Assembly (NCBI GenBank): GCA_030832235.1
Contig: JAURJO010000472.1
Location: forward strand, 1-8,644
Direction of reading: 5' to 3'
DNA: 8,644 nucleotides
DNA from: Verrucomicrobiota bacterium
GTDB lineage: Bacteria > Verrucomicrobiota > Verrucomicrobiia > Opitutales > Opitutaceae
In this document: piece by piece, positions 7,692-8,644 of the stretch
Position numbering within the stretch: position 1 is the first letter of the stretch
Layout of the letters: each line of letters starts with the position of its first letter
Program-made: the position numbers and the translations under genes
The notes under the pieces: model-generated
Told to the model about the DNA's origin: nothing
What the model saw: the letters and a program-made list of their open reading frames with translations, nothing else
Database searches by the model: none

Positions 7692-7738
7692 GTAGCCGCA
7701 GGCGTTTCCCACCGTAGCCTCACCGAAGGCGGGCTCCC
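7692..7738 (+). repeat. Two tandem GTAGCC...GGCG...TCCC modules
   Basis: GTAGCC-gca-GGCG-tt-TCCC (7692-7710) is followed after three bases by GTAGCC-tcaccgaa-GGCG-ggc-TCCC (7714-7738). The head, middle and tail blocks are shared; the spacers differ. This could be two decayed copies of a short dispersed intergenic element. Two copies in one window do not prove a repeat family. Confidence 0.3.
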
Positions 7739-7850
7739 TCGGATCGTCGGAAACTCCTTCCGCCAATTCCCCTCTTCCCTTTCGCGCTCCCTCATCCCTC
7801 CCCGGGCGGCGCGGCCTGAACCATACCTCGCCTGCGGCGGAGCCGCGCTG

Positions 7851-7955
7851 GCTTTTCGTGGTTTCCCTCTCGGCTTGTCCCGTTTCCGCGTCTTCCGAGG
7901 GTTCCGTGGGCAAAACTTGCCTCGAGCCCTCCGGGTCCTCCGGTGCTCTCCGCGT
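7851..7955 (+). repeat. T/C-rich quasi-periodic repeat with TCCG/TCG cores
   Basis: The plus strand runs through imperfect units of roughly 8-12 bases built on TTTCCG, TTCCG, CTCCG or TTCG followed by one or more G: for example TTTTCGTGG (7852-7860), TTTCCGCG, TCTTCCGAGGG, TTCCGTGGG, CCCTCCGGG, TCCTCCGG and CTCTCCGCG (7947-7955). GGCAA-aac-TTGCC-like pairing (GGCAA at 7909-7913, TTGCC at 7917-7921) sits in the middle. From general knowledge, degenerate runs of this type (CTCCGTG, TTTCGTG) are frequent between genes in Verrucomicrobiota and Planctomycetota genomes, but I cannot confirm a family match here. It does not look coding. Confidence 0.5.
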
Positions 7956-7995
7956 AACCTGCTTGGAACCTGCTCCAAACGCGACGTGACGCACC

Positions 7996-8137
7996 TCAGT
8001 AGGTGAGCTTCACGCCCGTCGCGTAGAGCGTGCCCTGCCTCTGGACGTTGTACTTCAGGCCGCCCTCACGGACGAACGTTTGAGCGAACTCGCGGCCCGC
8101 CCGGATAACCCTCGCTGATGAAACACTGCGCGGGATC
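7996..8137 (-). pseudogene. Decayed 3' end of a third TonB-dependent receptor (frameshifted remnant)
   Basis: On the minus strand, 8091-7999 reads EFAQTFVREGGLKYN, then VQRQGTLYATGVKLTY, then stops at 7998-7996. The alternating polar/hydrophobic pattern with a terminal aromatic residue is that of the last strands of an outer-membrane barrel; compare GSIKYKF at the end of the complete receptor. Upstream in the same frame the sequence looks like noise, but another frame gives DPAQCFISEGYPGGPR at 8137-8090, a receptor-loop-like continuation. Loss of about two bases near 8092 would join the two as PREFAQTF. Further up, a stop (8143-8141) ends the second frame and nothing receptor-like remains. 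It lies convergent to the S9 peptidase at 5579-7612, just as the receptor at 2657 lies convergent to the first peptidase, so it fits a broken third cassette. A 54-residue open frame from an ATG at 8160 covers it, but a true small gene is less likely. Confidence 0.55.
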
Positions 8138-8189
8138 GCATCACGTGAAGGGACTCGCATAATTCTTATAAACCGTTACGTATTGTTTA
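8138..8189 (+). promoter_or_regulatory. A/T-rich leader of the nucleotidyltransferase gene
   Basis: The 30 bases before the ATG at 8190 are strikingly A/T-rich for this window (AATTCTTATAAACC at 8161-8174, TATTGTTTAA at 8181-8190). TATAAA at 8167-8172 could serve as a -10 element, which would leave a short leader, but no -35 match stands at the right distance. No Shine-Dalgarno is visible. A palindrome, TCACGTGA, lies at 8141-8148. The promoter call is tentative. Confidence 0.25.
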
Positions 8190-8644
8190 ATGCCATATGA
8201 CCTTCTGAACAAGACCCGCCTCACCGCGGCTTTGCGTCGCCTAGGGGAGCTGGCGCAAGCGCGGGGACTGGTGCTTGAACTTTCCCTCTACGGGGGGGCG
8301 GTCTTCACGTTGGTCTACGGTTCACGCGAATCCACCCGTGACGTCGACGGCCTGATCCGACCCACGGCCGCCGCGGAGCCGCTGATTGCGCAGGTTGCGC
8401 GGGAACAGAACCTGCCGCCGGATTGGCTCAACGCTGACGTACAGCAGTTCCTGGCACCGAAGGAGGAAAAGCGGGTCTGGACCGACGCCAATTTCGGCCC
8501 CGGCCTCAGGATCACGCTGCCGACTGCCGCCTACCTTCTGGCCCTGAAGCTCCGGGCGTGCCGCTCCCCGCTACCCGGCTTTGCCGGTGACGAGGAAGAC
8601 ATCCGGTTCTTGTTACGGCGCCTGCGTCCGAAATCGTATGATCA
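8190..8644 (+). CDS. DUF6036-like nucleotidyltransferase-fold protein (partial at the right edge)
   Basis: The frame opens at ATG 8190 and continues for 151 codons to the window edge. LYGGAVFTLVYGSRESTRDVD at residues 33-53 (its parts are LYGGA and STRDVD) has the GG...S-R-x-T-R-D-x-D pattern of nucleotidyltransferase-fold proteins, with Asp51 and Asp53 as the likely metal ligands. PPDWLNADV (76-84), the helix YLLALKLRA (115-123) and GDEEDIRFLLRRL (133-145) match the layout I know for DUF6036 proteins, distant relatives of the AbiEii/MNT toxin nucleotidyltransferases. Those relatives transfer nucleotides to RNA or proteins and may act in toxin-antitoxin or phage-defence systems; for this protein the activity is inferred from motifs only. 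No antitoxin-like gene lies upstream, where only a receptor remnant is found, so any partner would be to the right. The protein is probably nearly complete, since the family's C-terminal helices have been reached. Confidence 0.8.
   Translation, partial: MPYDLLNKTRLTAALRRLGELAQARGLVLELSLYGGAVFTLVYGSRESTRDVDGLIRPTAAAEPLIAQVAREQNLPPDWLNADVQQFLAPKEEKRVWTDANFGPGLRITLPTAAYLLALKLRACRSPLPGFAGDEEDIRFLLRRLRPKSYD

Larger units (their letters stand above)
7613..7995. other. Gene-free stretch with degenerate repeats
   Basis: About 380 bases follow the stop of the second S9 peptidase with no credible gene. Open frames on the minus strand here extend from the antisense strand of the peptidase and have low-complexity Arg/Gly/Glu-rich composition. 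The plus strand is clearly T/C-rich from about 7740 onward. Two GTAGCC-headed modules and a quasi-periodic TCCG repeat are listed separately. I see no clear terminator hairpin with a T run for the S9 gene, no tRNA and no CRISPR array. Confidence 0.6.

Noticed and set aside
7639..7695. An 18-codon open frame (MTFVQIYQTHLLHETRAV) after S9 peptidase 2, considered as a small peptide or RiPP precursor.
   Set aside because: No Shine-Dalgarno, no leader/core pattern, and its end overlaps the GTAGCC module; no biosynthetic genes are nearby.
7678..7708. Inverted repeat GAAACGC...GCGTTTC with a 17-base spacer, considered as a terminator for S9 peptidase 2.
   Set aside because: The spacer is long, no T run follows (CC and mixed bases do), and 7-base arms are weak evidence.
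7319..7994. Two overlapping minus-strand open frames running from the end of S9 peptidase 2 into the gene-free stretch.
   Set aside because: Arg/Gly/Glu-rich low complexity caused by the purine-rich minus strand of the repeat tract; no motif or start signal.
8141..8148. Palindrome TCACGTGA as an operator for the nucleotidyltransferase gene.
   Set aside because: A single 8-base palindrome with no second copy; it could easily occur by chance.
7996..8160. A 54-codon minus-strand ORF taken as an intact small gene.
   Set aside because: Its first 20 residues look random while its end looks like a receptor C-terminus, and an adjacent frame continues the receptor-like text; a pseudogene explains this better.

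Overview
The window is GC-rich bacterial chromosome. It is dominated by secreted or outer-membrane proteins: TonB-dependent receptors (TBDRs) with an EKF-x-VTGS segment after the signal peptide, and exported S9-family serine peptidases. The receptor style, the base composition and a stretch of degenerate TCCG/CTCCG-type intergenic repeats suggest a Verrucomicrobiota bacterium, most likely Opitutaceae-like. This is inference; a TBDR-rich proteobacterium such as a xanthomonad is the main alternative.

Layout: (1) 1-246, minus strand, the first 82 codons of a TBDR that runs off the left edge. (2) 247-456, a divergent intergenic region. (3) 457-2541, plus strand, an exported S9 peptidase of 694 aa. 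(4) 2542-2656, a convergent gap holding a terminator hairpin oriented for the minus strand. (5) 2657-5404, minus strand, a complete TBDR of 915 aa. (6) 5405-5578, a second divergent intergenic region with several small inverted repeats. (7) 5579-7612, plus strand, a second S9 peptidase of 677 aa, clearly paralogous to the first. (8) 7613-7995, about 380 bases without a gene, holding GTAGCC modules and a T/C-rich quasi-periodic repeat. (9) 7996 to about 8137, minus strand, what looks like the decayed 3' end of a third TBDR, with a frameshift. (10) 8190-8644, plus strand, the start of a DUF6036-like nucleotidyltransferase that runs off the right edge.

The main pattern is a repeated cassette: a TBDR and an S9 peptidase transcribed divergently from one intergenic region. 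It occurs twice in a row, and the stump of a third receptor lies exactly where the next cassette would begin. The receptor would import a substrate across the outer membrane, and the exported peptidase would cut it in the periplasm. The two peptidases are nearly identical around the catalytic serine but differ in the loop before the catalytic histidine and in the segment between the Ser and Asp, so the copies may handle different peptides. Lasso-peptide isopeptidases belong to this same S9 fold and often neighbour a TBDR, so RiPP or peptide scavenging is a reasonable but unproven reading. The nucleotidyltransferase looks like an unrelated accessory gene placed next to the receptor remnant.
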